Assembly: GCA_031285685.1 (NCBI GenBank)
Contig: JAITVS010000205.1
Span: 1-57,262 of the forward strand
From: Tannerella sp.
Lineage (GTDB): Bacteria > Bacteroidota > Bacteroidia > Bacteroidales > Tannerellaceae
Reading direction: 5' to 3'
DNA: 57,262 nucleotides
Shown: positions 27,175 through 35,660 of the stretch, in pieces
How positions within the stretch are numbered: position 1 is the stretch's first letter
Layout of the letters: each line of letters opens with the position of its first letter
Made by a program: the position numbers and the translations under genes
Notes under the pieces: model-generated
The model's input: only the letters and a program-made list of their open reading frames with translations
The model's database searches: none
Told to the model about the DNA's origin: nothing

Positions 27175-27190
27175 TGTTCGTTTTCGGACA
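27175..27190 (-). promoter_or_regulatory. palindromic activator site upstream of tolC
   Basis: TGTTCG-TTTT-CGGACA on the plus strand is a near-perfect inverted repeat, centred about 78 bp upstream of the predicted tolC start. A half-site, TGTTCGATAT, follows at 27194-27203. The same palindrome with centre ATAT occurs at 42840-42855 before the efflux adaptor. It is a likely enhancer for the NtrC-type regulator. Confidence 0.7.
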
Positions 27191-27228
27191 AAGTGTTCGA
27201 TATGAAGCTCCCGATGGTTTATTATCAG

Positions 27229-27303
27229 TGAACCGTGCCGGACTCGAACCGGCGACCCCTGCCCTGTCAAGGCAATGCTCTGAACCCACTGAGCTAACAG
27301 TTC
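27229..27303 (-). tRNA. tRNA-Val (anticodon GAC)
   Basis: A complete 75-base cloverleaf. The acceptor stem is GAACTGT with ACGGTTC (one G-U pair) and the discriminator is A. The D-arm stem is GCTC/GAGC. The anticodon stem TTGCC/GGCAG has the loop TTGACAG, giving anticodon GAC, which reads GUC and GUU. The T-arm carries TTCGAGT. CCA is not encoded. It lies 137 bp upstream of tolC on the same strand, with its own promoter. Confidence 0.95.
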
Positions 27304-27310
27304 TTTTTTG

Positions 27311-27340
27311 CAAAGGTACCCCAAAAATGATAAAATCAAA
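27311..27340 (-). promoter_or_regulatory. promoter of tRNA-Val
   Basis: The minus strand has TTTG (27337-27340), an 18-base spacer and TACCTTTG (27311-27318). Transcription would begin within a few bases of the mature tRNA 5' end at 27303. Confidence 0.65.
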
Positions 27341-27494
27341 CAATACGCCGTAAAAAAAATCGAAATTTTATTCCTGCAAGAAATATTCTAAATAAATCGG
27401 CAGTTTTTTTATTCATAAAAGGATTAAAGAAGAATGTATTAACGACACTTTTGATTGATAAAAGAGGACTAAATATCCTTTTGTCGAAAAAAAA

Positions 27495-27511
27495 TTATCG
27501 TTTTTCGATAA
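27495..27511 (+). promoter_or_regulatory. operator O1 of the DUF2975/XRE operon
   Basis: TTATCG-TTTTT-CGATAA is a perfect 17-bp inverted repeat just upstream of the -33 element. Its core is the exact reverse complement of O2 at 27551-27565. The XRE regulator encoded in the operon is the likely ligand. Confidence 0.65.
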
Positions 27512-27516
27512 AAATA

Positions 27517-27548
27517 TTTGGAGGTTTCAAAAATAGTTTTTTTCTTTG
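27517..27548 (+). promoter_or_regulatory. promoter of the DUF2975/XRE operon
   Basis: TTTG (27517-27520), a 20-base spacer and TTTCTTTG (27541-27548, seven of eight matches to TAnnTTTG). It lies between operators O1 and O2, with a start predicted near 27554, inside O2. Confidence 0.6.
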
Positions 27549-27550
27549 CA

Positions 27551-27565
27551 TATCGAAAAACGATA
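27551..27565 (+). promoter_or_regulatory. operator O2 of the DUF2975/XRE operon
   Basis: TATCG-AAAAA-CGATA is a perfect 15-bp inverted repeat at the predicted transcription start, 55 bp from O1 centre to centre. Further TATCGA-like half-sites follow at about 27573 and 27593. Binding here should block initiation. Confidence 0.65.
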
Positions 27566-27601
27566 AATTATATACGATTAACAGCTAAAATATATCGAAT
27601 T

Positions 27602-28243
27602 ATGAAAAGAAGAATGCATGTTATTACAGTTTTTTTTGGTATAGCATTAGGGATGTTTCTTTATGACGCTATTTCCAATAGATTTCCTTCATTTAAAGAT
27701 GGTTTTATTGAAGGTTATAACAGTGACTCTGTGGAAAAGCACTATGAATCTTGTTATTTGACACTTGATCCTGAAAATTTTTCGGCCATGCCGGATTCTA
27801 TATTTAACAAAAAAACAGGAAAATGGATTCCCGCACGTATGATGGAAGTTTATGTGCGTATTCCTATGAAAGAAAATCCGAATGGTTTAAGACTTTTGTG
27901 GCTTTTGCCATGCGTAATCCTACTATTTGCAGGCTTTTTGATGGTTGTTTATAATTTTGTATTAATGACAATCGCTGTGGGAAAATCAATTGTTTTTGAA
28001 TGGATTAATGTGAGGCGAATCAGGAGGATCGGAATCGGATTTTCAATACTTTTTGTTGTAGCATCCGGTATCAATATATATTTTAACCGTTTGGCCTTGG
28101 ATTTGATAGAGATAGAGAACTATAAAATCATTACATCTTCATTTGCAAGTAATCTCTTGATGTTTGGGGCGATTGCGTTTCTTATCGCGGAGGTATTTGC
28201 AGTTGGTCTGAGATTGAAAGAGGAACAGGACTTGACGATTTAA
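27602..28243 (+). CDS. DUF2975 family membrane protein
   Basis: A 213-residue protein, started at the ATG at 27602. A TTG at 27518 would lie in the promoter and is rejected. There is an N-terminal helix, an extracytoplasmic segment of about 75 residues, and three further helices. The C-terminal EVFAVGLRLKEEQDLTI motif is the hallmark of DUF2975 proteins. These are commonly encoded directly before a YozG-like XRE regulator, as here (21-bp gap). The function is unknown. A role in sensing membrane state and controlling the partner repressor is an inference from the conserved pairing. Confidence 0.88.
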   Translation: MKRRMHVITVFFGIALGMFLYDAISNRFPSFKDGFIEGYNSDSVEKHYESCYLTLDPENFSAMPDSIFNKKTGKWIPARMMEVYVRIPMKENPNGLRLLWLLPCVILLFAGFLMVVYNFVLMTIAVGKSIVFEWINVRRIRRIGIGFSILFVVASGINIYFNRLALDLIEIENYKIITSSFASNLLMFGAIAFLIAEVFAVGLRLKEEQDLTI

Positions 28244-28264
28244 ACAAGTAAAAATTAGATAGGT

Positions 28265-28474
28265 ATGTCGATTATAGTAAATTTAGATGTAATGATGGCC
28301 AAACGTAAGATGCAACTGAGCGAGTTGGCAGAACGAGTGGATATTACGCCGGCCAATCTTTCGATATTGAAAACGGGAAAAGCAAAAGCGATCCGCTTTT
28401 CTACCCTGGAAGCAATATGTAAAGAATTGAAATGTCAGCCAGGCGACCTTTTGGAGTATAAGAACGATGAATAG
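28265..28474 (+). CDS. YozG-like XRE family transcriptional regulator
   Basis: A 69-residue single-domain helix-turn-helix protein. The typical family stretch is visible: VNLDVMMAKRKMQLSELAE, then ITPANLSILKTGKAKAIRF and the C-terminal CQPGDLLEY. Such small Cro/C1-type regulators usually act as dimers on short palindromes. The paired TATCG-N5-CGATA sites in the operon promoter are the obvious candidates. sppA follows after 32 bp on the same strand and may be part of the operon. Confidence 0.92.
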   Translation: MSIIVNLDVMMAKRKMQLSELAERVDITPANLSILKTGKAKAIRFSTLEAICKELKCQPGDLLEYKNDE

Positions 28475-28506
28475 TAAATTGTTATAAACGTTAAAAATAG
28501 ATAGAT

Positions 28507-30312
28507 ATGAAAAGTTTTTTGAAAGTATGTGTAGCCGCTTTAGCCGGTGTGTTGATCGGTTTTTTAATTATTTCGATTGTTGGTGTCACAATGATCGGAG
28601 GTATAGCTGGTAGTATGAGTGGCTCTTCGAAGTTTGTATTGAAGGATAAAACCGTATTAATGATTGATCTGAATGGAAGTTTGGATGAGCGAAAAAGTGA
28701 AAGTCCGTTGAATTCATTGATGGGAATGACTTCGACTGGTCAGAATGATGTACTTGAAGCGATTCGGGAAGCGAAGGAGAATGATAAGGTAAATGGAATT
28801 TATTTAAAATGCCGAAACCTGTCGAGCGGAATCGCGACGTTGGAACCTGTACGGAAAGCGCTCGTTGATTTTAAAGAAACGGGAAAGTTTGTTGTATCAT
28901 ACAGCGATTCATATGACCAAGGGACCTACTATCTGGCTTCCACAGCTGATAAAATCATTATGAATCCGAAAGGCTCGCTAAGCTTTCATGGGTTGAGAAT
29001 GCAGGTTCAATTTTCTCGTGGGATGTATGAGCAAATGGGTGTGAAGTATCAGGTGTTTAAGGTTGGAACTTTCAAATCGGCTGTGGAGCCATATATCCAA
29101 GATAAGATGAGCGATGCCAACCGTGAGCAGTCATCTGCTTTGTTGAATGATGTTTGGTCGTATTGGTTGGGGAATATTTCCGAGAGCCGTCATATTTCAG
29201 TGGAGACCCTGAATGAATATGCGGATAAAAGTCTTCTTTTTTATGAGGCAGATTCGGTTCTGAAATTTGATATGGTGGATACGCTGATGTACGGGATTGA
29301 AATGGAAAAATACCTGAAAGATCTGACTGGAACAAATGATGAAGGTAAATTGAATATTGCTTCTGTGAAGAATATGGTTAGTGTCGCAGAGAATGGGAAA
29401 AATAAAAAAAGTAAAAACGAAATTGCAGTTCTTTATGCCGATGGTGCGATTGTAATGAACGATGATAACTCTAATTTCCTGTCGGGAAATATAATTTCTG
29501 CCCATAAGTACATGGCAGAGATACAGAAATTAAAAGAAGATAAAGATGTCAAAGCGGTGGTTCTCCGCGTGAATTCTCCCGGTGGTAGCGCTTATGCTTC
29601 GGAGCAAATATGGAATGCGATTGAGGATTTGAAAAAAGAAAAGCCGGTCGTTGTATCAATGGGTGATTATGCCGCATCGGGCGGGTATTATATTTCGTGC
29701 GGCGCGACATGTATTGTGGCCGAACCGACCACATTGACAGGTTCGATCGGTATTTTCAGCCTAATTCCCGAAGGCGAAGAATTGGCGAAAAAAATAGGAT
29801 TCACTTTTGACGAAGTAAAAACAAACAAACATGCTGGTTTCGGTGGTAGTGTTTTTCGCATTCCTTTTATTATAAGTGCCCATTCGAGAGGTTTGACAGA
29901 CGAGGAAGCGAAAATGTTACAAGGATCTGTGGAGCGAGGATATGATTTGTTTATTACCCGTTGCGCTGAAGGTCGTTCCAAAACAAAAGACGAAATTGAT
30001 GCGATCGGACAGGGAAGAGTTTGGACGGGAAATCAAGCGTTGGCTTATGGACTTGTCGATAAACTCGGAAGCTTGGATGATGCGGTTAAAATAGCTACCG
30101 AAGCAGCCGAAATAGCGGATTATGCTGTAAAAGATTATCCTAAAAAGGTGGATTTCATGACAGAGTTGCTCAAAAGTTCGATGGGCGGAAGCAAAATGAA
30201 AATAGCTAAATTTATAATGGGTGAAGAAGAATTCCAACAACAGAAACTTTTGCAGGTCCTAAAAAATACAGAAATCTGCATTGCTGAAATGCCTGAACGT
30301 ATTTCGTTCTGA
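28507..30312 (+). CDS. sppA: signal peptide peptidase SppA (67K type)
   Basis: A 601-residue double-length SppA with one N-terminal membrane helix (about 7-33). The catalytic lysine lies in FKVGTFKSAVEP (K190, N-terminal half), and the nucleophile serine in GDYAASGGYYIS (S391, C-terminal half). RVNSPGGSAYASEQIW is also characteristic. It degrades cleaved signal peptides and membrane-embedded remnants in the cell envelope. It lies 32 bp after the XRE gene. Cotranscription would place it under the O1/O2 operators. A strong terminator follows. Confidence 0.95.
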   Translation: MKSFLKVCVAALAGVLIGFLIISIVGVTMIGGIAGSMSGSSKFVLKDKTVLMIDLNGSLDERKSESPLNSLMGMTSTGQNDVLEAIREAKENDKVNGIYLKCRNLSSGIATLEPVRKALVDFKETGKFVVSYSDSYDQGTYYLASTADKIIMNPKGSLSFHGLRMQVQFSRGMYEQMGVKYQVFKVGTFKSAVEPYIQDKMSDANREQSSALLNDVWSYWLGNISESRHISVETLNEYADKSLLFYEADSVLKFDMVDTLMYGIEMEKYLKDLTGTNDEGKLNIASVKNMVSVAENGKNKKSKNEIAVLYADGAIVMNDDNSNFLSGNIISAHKYMAEIQKLKEDKDVKAVVLRVNSPGGSAYASEQIWNAIEDLKKEKPVVVSMGDYAASGGYYISCGATCIVAEPTTLTGSIGIFSLIPEGEELAKKIGFTFDEVKTNKHAGFGGSVFRIPFIISAHSRGLTDEEAKMLQGSVERGYDLFITRCAEGRSKTKDEIDAIGQGRVWTGNQALAYGLVDKLGSLDDAVKIATEAAEIADYAVKDYPKKVDFMTELLKSSMGGSKMKIAKFIMGEEEFQQQKLLQVLKNTEICIAEMPERISF

Positions 30313-30350
30313 TCAGGTTTTTGATGATTTTCTGGATAAACAAATAAAAC

Positions 30351-30390
30351 GAGTGTGAATCATATCTATGATTTCACGCTCGCTTTTATT
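30351..30390 (+). terminator. terminator of sppA
   Basis: GAGTGTGAATCAT (30351-30363) pairs with ATGATTTCACGCTC (30368-30381), with one bulge and one G-T pair, and is followed by GCTTTTATTG. Confidence 0.75.
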
Positions 30391-30468
30391 GTTTATCAGG
30401 AATAATATCAGGTGTCTGATTTTTAGATGCTTTATGCCATTTCAATGTTTATATTGAAGCTGTCTTAT

Positions 30469-32316
30469 TTATTCTTTTATCAGGATGATTTGGAAGAACG
30501 TTTGTTTTTGATCTTGTTCTGTTGTGACTGTTTTTTTAGAATAACTTTCGGCAAAAACCTGCAACCAATCACCGGGTACTATGTGAAGGGAAAATTCTCC
30601 GTTGTTATCGGTATAAGTATCATTGTCGGTTATTTTAACCAGGGCTTTCCGGATCGGTTTTCCGGATTCATCGAGAACGACGCCTTTGATCTCATAACTG
30701 TTTTTTTCAAATGCTGTTTTCCGACCTTCTTTTGTCGTAATTAAGACAACCCCGTTTTTTGCTTCTTTGCCATAGATCTCAATGGCGGAATTGTCTTTTA
30801 ATACGGATATGGAGGCAATGTTTTCCGGGTTGATATTATGAAGACTGTCTTTTTTTATTCCGTCGATGATGTATAATGGACTTTGGGGAGACACCGGCTT
30901 TGAGAGAGGTGGTAATTTGAGAATGTCATTGTTCATATCATTCATTGAACCGTAACCGACAATTTTTATTTCCGGATCTTTTTCTGCGCCAGGTTGTTCT
31001 TTTTGGTGTACGGTATCAGCTTTGCCAAAAGGAGATTTTTTCGTAGTGACTAAAATGACCCCGTTTCTCCCTTCTTCTCCATAATGTTTAATGGACGCCT
31101 GATTTTTCAGTACGGATATAGACTCAATATTTTCCGGTTTAAGCGTCTTAAGACCATCTTTCTCTTTTACTCCGTCGATAATCACCAATATGGAATCCAG
31201 ATCTGAAATACCTAATTTGGTGGGATTGCTGATATGTGTTGTATCATTATTTTCAGGCTTCATCTCTTTTGGAGATTGCTCTTTTCCGATATTGTTGGTA
31301 GTTTTTGTATTAATAGTTTCTGTTGGTTTTAACATCGCGTTTGCCTCATTTTGCAGGGGTTTGATTTCAATCGCATTATCAGTTGTCAGGGTATTATCCA
31401 TGAAGATATCTTTTTCTGATGACGGTTTGTTATTTTTTACGATATATTCAGGCTCTGAGAATGACCACAGAAACAGACATATTCCGGGTAAAACGAGTAA
31501 TGCGAAAATCTTTTTCAATGGGTTTGAAATATTTTTTTTCATCATATTGATTCGTTTTAAACGGTTGGAATAGGAGAAAGAGTTCACTATTGGAAAAACG
31601 GGCGTTTTGAACCATTGATTGACCAATGTTTGTTGATAGTCTGTTTGTTCGTAATCAGTCAGGACCTCCTGATCGGCAAGATATTCATGATTGCTGCGGA
31701 TCGCTTTTTCGTAGAGCCTGATCACCGGATTAAACCACCATATCAGGCTTACAATATTTGACAGAAACAGATCAATCCAGTGTTTTTGTATGATGTGGGC
31801 TTCTTCGTGCTTCAGGATGATTTTTTTTTCCGATTCGGTTAAGTTTTGAGGAATGAATACAAAACGGAAAAAGGAAAAAGAGCCTTCAAATTCGGATGAT
31901 TCGATCAGCGTGTAGTTTGTGTATCGTGTGCCATTGTTCCGGCGGATGGTCCGGAATAAACGAGATAGTCCGACAGTTTTCACAATCAGCATTATACATA
32001 CTACCACCAAATAGATTACCGGTAAGTAGAGGTTATAAAACGTTATAAATGCGGAACTTTTTCTGGCGTTGGCTTCGACAGCAGATGGTATGTTTGTTTC
32101 TGTAATTATATGTATTGGAATAACCGGAGAGGTGTTTATTTCCACCGCATAACGGATGATGACCGAAGGTAGTACGGATGCCGCAATTAATCCGGTTAAC
32201 AGAAAGAAGCGGTTAAAACGGTAGAACGTTTCCTTTTGCAAAAATAAGCGATAGATACCCCAAAATAATATCAGGATAATTGCTGCTTTCAGGCTGTATA
32301 TTCTAAACGCTTCCAT
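30469..32316 (-). CDS. BlaR1/MecR1-like M56 metallopeptidase with two SusC-plug-like motifs
   Basis: A 615-residue membrane sensor-protease. There are N-terminal helices at about 8-25, 36-55 and 97-113. The zinc motif is HEEAH at 170-174, and HEYLADQEV lies downstream. A further helix is near 268-287. In place of the penicillin-binding sensor of true BlaR1, the periplasmic part has two copies of a SusC-plug-like unit, at about 378-427 and 482-531. Each has the pattern IIDG(V/I)K-PENI-SISVLK-A--YG-E--NGV--(V/I)TTK. A VGYG motif lies between them (about 453-456). Residues 541-615 form a carboxypeptidase-regulatory-like beta-sandwich. It probably cleaves its BlaI partner or an anti-regulator on signal binding. 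It starts 12 bp after blaI. Confidence 0.88.
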   Translation of the reverse strand: MEAFRIYSLKAAIILILFWGIYRLFLQKETFYRFNRFFLLTGLIAASVLPSVIIRYAVEINTSPVIPIHIITETNIPSAVEANARKSSAFITFYNLYLPVIYLVVVCIMLIVKTVGLSRLFRTIRRNNGTRYTNYTLIESSEFEGSFSFFRFVFIPQNLTESEKKIILKHEEAHIIQKHWIDLFLSNIVSLIWWFNPVIRLYEKAIRSNHEYLADQEVLTDYEQTDYQQTLVNQWFKTPVFPIVNSFSYSNRLKRINMMKKNISNPLKKIFALLVLPGICLFLWSFSEPEYIVKNNKPSSEKDIFMDNTLTTDNAIEIKPLQNEANAMLKPTETINTKTTNNIGKEQSPKEMKPENNDTTHISNPTKLGISDLDSILVIIDGVKEKDGLKTLKPENIESISVLKNQASIKHYGEEGRNGVILVTTKKSPFGKADTVHQKEQPGAEKDPEIKIVGYGSMNDMNNDILKLPPLSKPVSPQSPLYIIDGIKKDSLHNINPENIASISVLKDNSAIEIYGKEAKNGVVLITTKEGRKTAFEKNSYEIKGVVLDESGKPIRKALVKITDNDTYTDNNGEFSLHIVPGDWLQVFAESYSKKTVTTEQDQKQTFFQIILIKE

Positions 32317-32328
32317 GGTGTTTTATCT

Positions 32329-32709
32329 TTATTTTTTGGATTTATTTTCCAGTTCCTTTTTAGTATTTTCAAGAAGGGCTTCCATTTCCTGGATGCTCAT
32401 GTCGGATTCTTTGGCAAAGAATGAAGCCATTGAAGCAAATGAATTGTTGAAATAGTTTTTCAGCATACCGAAAAGCTGGTGTTTCGAATAGTCATCTTTG
32501 CGTATGAGCGGATAATATGTGTAGACCCGGCCATTGGCTTTATGGCTGACGAATCCTTTTGTTTCCAGGATGCGAAGGATGGTTGATACCGTGGTGCGCG
32601 AAGGTTTCGGATCTTGAAAGCAGTCACGTACATTCTGGACTAATCCTTCTTCTATCTCCCAGAGGTACTGCATGACCTGTTCTTCTGCTTTTGTCAGTTG
32701 CATCGTCAT
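32329..32709 (-). CDS. BlaI/MecI family transcriptional repressor
   Basis: A 126-residue winged-helix repressor. LTKAEEQVMQYLWE opens the DNA-binding domain, and SRTTVSTILRILETKGFVSHKANGRVYTYYPL carries the recognition helix and wing. The C-terminal acidic/lysine helix is the dimerisation region. It is the first gene of the pair with the M56 sensor. Its promoter contains a palindrome in the -33/-7 spacer, so it is likely autoregulated. A second ATG two codons downstream is an alternative start. Confidence 0.94.
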   Translation of the reverse strand: MTMQLTKAEEQVMQYLWEIEEGLVQNVRDCFQDPKPSRTTVSTILRILETKGFVSHKANGRVYTYYPLIRKDDYSKHQLFGMLKNYFNNSFASMASFFAKESDMSIQEMEALLENTKKELENKSKK

Positions 32710-32769
32710 TTGTTTTTATTGTTCAATTACATTAGTCGTTTTCATATAATAGAAAGTGCTACGCTCGGC

Positions 32770-32792
32770 AATAATTATGCAAGCATATTATT
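32770..32792 (-). other. inverted repeat in the blaI leader
   Basis: AATAATTATGC (32770-32780) and GCATATTATT (32783-32792) form an imperfect hairpin with one bulge, in the leader of about 125 bases. The surrounding text has repeated GCTC blocks. I see no reading frame here. Confidence 0.4.
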
Positions 32793-32841
32793 ACGCTCAC
32801 TAAAACGCACTTTTGCTCTCGCTACTTAAAACGTTCCGATG

Positions 32842-32872
32842 CAAATATATGACTATTTTCTTAGTCGACAAA
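32842..32872 (-). promoter_or_regulatory. blaI promoter with operator in the spacer
   Basis: Minus strand: TTTG (32869-32872), a 19-base spacer and TATATTTG (32842-32849), a complete consensus promoter. The spacer contains the palindrome GACTA-TTTTCT-TAGTC (32851-32866), so a bound repressor would exclude RNA polymerase. Confidence 0.75.
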
Positions 32873-32889
32873 TTTTTCGAACACTTTTT

Positions 32890-32905
32890 GACTAAAAATT
32901 TAGAC
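32890..32905 (-). promoter_or_regulatory. second BlaI-type operator
   Basis: GACTA-AAAATT-TAGAC is an imperfect palindrome with the same half-sites as the one in the promoter spacer. It lies about 39 bp farther upstream, just beyond the -33 box. It could support cooperative repression. Confidence 0.55.
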
Positions 32906-32961
32906 GATATTTTGTTTGTTGCATGAATAGAATGTTTTCCGTAGGATGCAGAATGAAGAAA

Positions 32962-32989
32962 TCCGGTCATGTATCTCTACAGAACCGGA
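32962..32989 (-). terminator. possible terminator of the efflux operon
   Basis: TCCGGT (32962-32967) pairs with ACCGGA (32984-32989) with a 16-base loop. On the minus strand TTTCTTC follows. The stem is short and the T-run poor. Confidence 0.35.
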
Positions 32990-33025
32990 CTGATTTTTGA
33001 AAAAAATGTATTGTATATTTAGTTG

Positions 33026-34318
33026 TTATTCGTAATGTAAGGCTTCTGCCGGAGCGAGCGATGCTCCTTTCCGTGCGGGCAGCCATATAGCCGATATGAT
33101 TATAATCAGTATAGATATAAACGTAATTGCATTCGTAATCAGAAAACGAATGAATGTACGATCCGGAAGATATTCCGGATTGGGTTCCCCGTTTCTACCC
33201 AATGTCTCAATCAAACCGGTATGAACAAACTGATATTCTATTAACATGGCAGGAAGTACAATGATAAGCAGAAGCCATATCCCTTCCATTATTAAACTGT
33301 AATGGATATTTATACGTGTAGCGCCTAAAGCTTTTCTCAGTCCTATTTCATTCGGACGCAGGCTGATACGGTACCAGAATGTTCCCATAATACATAGAAA
33401 AATACAAAGCAGGAAAAAAATCATTAAATAAATACGTATTCTGACATCATTGCTGACTCCGAAATTCATTGTTGTATCTTGTCCGATTTTAGTATACGGA
33501 ATAATGCTCAGCAGATAAAAATTTCCGATCCTCAGCAAGTTTGTCATATCTGCATTGAATTGTTCCCTGAATTTTGTATCCGATAAGGATGAATGATAAC
33601 GCACGGATATTTCGGCGCCTTTCAGATTTTCAGCGCTGATTCTTTTGGAAAGATAAAAGTAGTTTTGCGGACGGTAAAAATCCAGGCGTTTGTTGTCGTC
33701 AATTACTCCGATTACGGTAAACTTTTCTTCACGCCCTCCGCTCAGTTTCTGTCCGAAGGCAGATTCTCCCGGGAAAAGAATGTTTGCAACAGAACGGCTC
33801 AGGATGACTCCGTTCGGAACCCACTCAAAATCTTTCGTTGAGATCATTTTACTACCGTTATCCGTCGAAAATCCGAATACTTTAAAATAATCTTCTTCGG
33901 GATCAATGGTTATACCTTGTCCACTGGCAGTACGTGTTGTATCTTTTGCACTACGGAATCCTCTACCCCAGTAGCTGCCTCCTCCCGGAGTCGAACCGTC
34001 AAAGGAGACGCCAACAGATTCAATCCCCGGATAGGTCCGTATTGCTTGCAGGATGCGGGAAAAATTAGCTTCCAGTATTTCAGGTTCATTGGCTTCCGTT
34101 TTATATTCCGGGTGGTTTTCGTCAAACTCAGATAAATTTACCTGCAGTGTATTTACCACATTGCGGTGATTAGGTATATGATAATTGTATGCCAATACAA
34201 ACAAGAAATCAACAATATACCAGGTAAGGCAGAAAACCAGCAATAGTTCTACTGCAATCCATGAATTGCTGCGTTTACGGTTCCACATTTGTTTTAGTAC
34301 AGGGGTCCACATAATCAT
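33026..34318 (-). CDS. MacB/FtsX-type ABC permease (type B, pair 3)
   Basis: A 430-residue permease with an N-terminal helix, a periplasmic MacB-type core and three C-terminal helices of the FtsX domain (NEIGLRKALGATRINIHYSLIMEGIWLLL). The N-terminus (W-NRKRSNSWIAVELLLVF) places it with the genes at 35661-36923 and 38921-40186, the B type of this operon. The ATG overlaps the stop of the preceding gene by one base (TAATG). It is the last gene of the operon and has no ATPase of its own. Confidence 0.9.
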   Translation of the reverse strand: MIMWTPVLKQMWNRKRSNSWIAVELLLVFCLTWYIVDFLFVLAYNYHIPNHRNVVNTLQVNLSEFDENHPEYKTEANEPEILEANFSRILQAIRTYPGIESVGVSFDGSTPGGGSYWGRGFRSAKDTTRTASGQGITIDPEEDYFKVFGFSTDNGSKMISTKDFEWVPNGVILSRSVANILFPGESAFGQKLSGGREEKFTVIGVIDDNKRLDFYRPQNYFYLSKRISAENLKGAEISVRYHSSLSDTKFREQFNADMTNLLRIGNFYLLSIIPYTKIGQDTTMNFGVSNDVRIRIYLMIFFLLCIFLCIMGTFWYRISLRPNEIGLRKALGATRINIHYSLIMEGIWLLLIIVLPAMLIEYQFVHTGLIETLGRNGEPNPEYLPDRTFIRFLITNAITFISILIIIISAIWLPARKGASLAPAEALHYE

Positions 34319-35622
34319 TATTGTTTAGCGTTTAATGAAAAAATGATATCCTTGTGTGAAGCACGCCAGGCAGGAATCATTGCGGTGATAATATTCAGAA
34401 GGAAACAAACTCCCAGAGTGATCAGAAAGACAGGTATATTGATTAACATCGTCGGAGTGAACAAGAATACCCCATCGGGAGGAGTCTGGGCTCCCCAGGT
34501 TTGTCCTATGGTCATAATCCAATCCGAACTAATGAGTATGAGTACATATGAAAAAAGTAATCCGGCTAATCCTCCAAACAATGTAAAAAGGAAGTTTTCG
34601 GAGAAAATCTGCCACATCAGAGTTTTCACAGGTGCTCCGAACACCCGGCGTATACCCATTTCGGATAAGCGGCGTTCCATACGGGAATCGGTCATTCCCG
34701 AAAGGCTGATACCCGGAATAAGGAGCAGAATCATAAAAATGAGGATATATTGTCCGATTATTTTTGTAAAATCAGGCTCCTGATTGGATGTAAAGCGAAA
34801 AACACTCTGCCAATGCCGGTCGGGTTGCCCCATTAATTTAAGTTCTATATTATCCGGTAATGTACTGTTAAATTTATGGGCATTTTCGAGGGCCTCTTTG
34901 CGGATTTTTTCAACTTCGTTTACTGATGGAGCCAATATATATGCTTTGAATTGTCCCAAGGCTCCTCCTTTTGCAAAGTGATTCTTATGATCGGAATTAA
35001 CGGTATAAGGAATCCAGAGTTGCGCATAAGTCGTTCCCGTAACGAATGAGGCATCTTTCACAACGCCACAGACCTTGTAGGGCATAAAATTCATGGATAC
35101 ATATTGTCCGACCACGTCAATCGTGCTAAAAAGACGTTTGGCCATGGATTCGGAAATCACGGCCGTACGTATGCCCGACTGGAAATCGGCTTTTGTAAAT
35201 GGAGCGCCCTGAAGAAACCGGAAAGAAAAAACGTTCCAGAAATTATTATCTATATACCTGACGGTTACAGGAACCTGTTCTTTACTACCGTCAGGTTGTA
35301 CATAATGTTCTTTTCCCCATGGTTCGTAGATAGCTGAAACAGCTTCGGCGTCCTGCAATGGCCGGAAACAATTCTCGATCGTTTTATAAGAAAGATGAGC
35401 GCTGCTTGTATCGCCACCGGGACTTTCTTCTACTGCACTTTGGATTATGAGCATCCTATTTCGGTTGGTCTCCGGATATATATTTGCGATTTTGATGTAG
35501 TAAACAATGGATAATACCATGACCACCGTAATAGATAATCCTGTTCCGATGATGTACAGGGAACTGAATAGTTTTTCCTGTTTGATCAGGTTCCATGCTT
35601 GTTTGAAATAGAGTAGTAACAT
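34318..35622 (-). CDS. MacB/FtsX-type ABC permease (type A, pair 3)
   Basis: A 434-residue permease with the same plan of one helix, a periplasmic domain and three helices. The N-terminus LYFKQAWNLIKQEKLFSSLYIIGTGLSI matches the A-type genes at 36941-38203 and 40197-41462. The coupling region reads SEMGIRRVFGAPVKTLMWQIFSENF. It follows the pair-2 B gene after 38 bp and overlaps the pair-3 B gene by one base. It probably forms a heterodimer with that gene's product, driven by the single ATPase of the operon. Confidence 0.9.
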   Translation of the reverse strand: MLLLYFKQAWNLIKQEKLFSSLYIIGTGLSITVVMVLSIVYYIKIANIYPETNRNRMLIIQSAVEESPGGDTSSAHLSYKTIENCFRPLQDAEAVSAIYEPWGKEHYVQPDGSKEQVPVTVRYIDNNFWNVFSFRFLQGAPFTKADFQSGIRTAVISESMAKRLFSTIDVVGQYVSMNFMPYKVCGVVKDASFVTGTTYAQLWIPYTVNSDHKNHFAKGGALGQFKAYILAPSVNEVEKIRKEALENAHKFNSTLPDNIELKLMGQPDRHWQSVFRFTSNQEPDFTKIIGQYILIFMILLLIPGISLSGMTDSRMERRLSEMGIRRVFGAPVKTLMWQIFSENFLFTLFGGLAGLLFSYVLILISSDWIMTIGQTWGAQTPPDGVFLFTPTMLINIPVFLITLGVCFLLNIITAMIPAWRASHKDIIFSLNAKQ

Positions 35623-35660
35623 ATTTTTATTATTAGTAATTAATAGGTTGTTTATAAAAT

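Noticed and set aside
27103..27343. Two short minus-strand open frames across 27.1-27.3 kb
   Set aside because: They translate the tRNA-Val gene. The SSVGSEHCLDRAG-like peptide is a familiar artefact of tRNA sequences.
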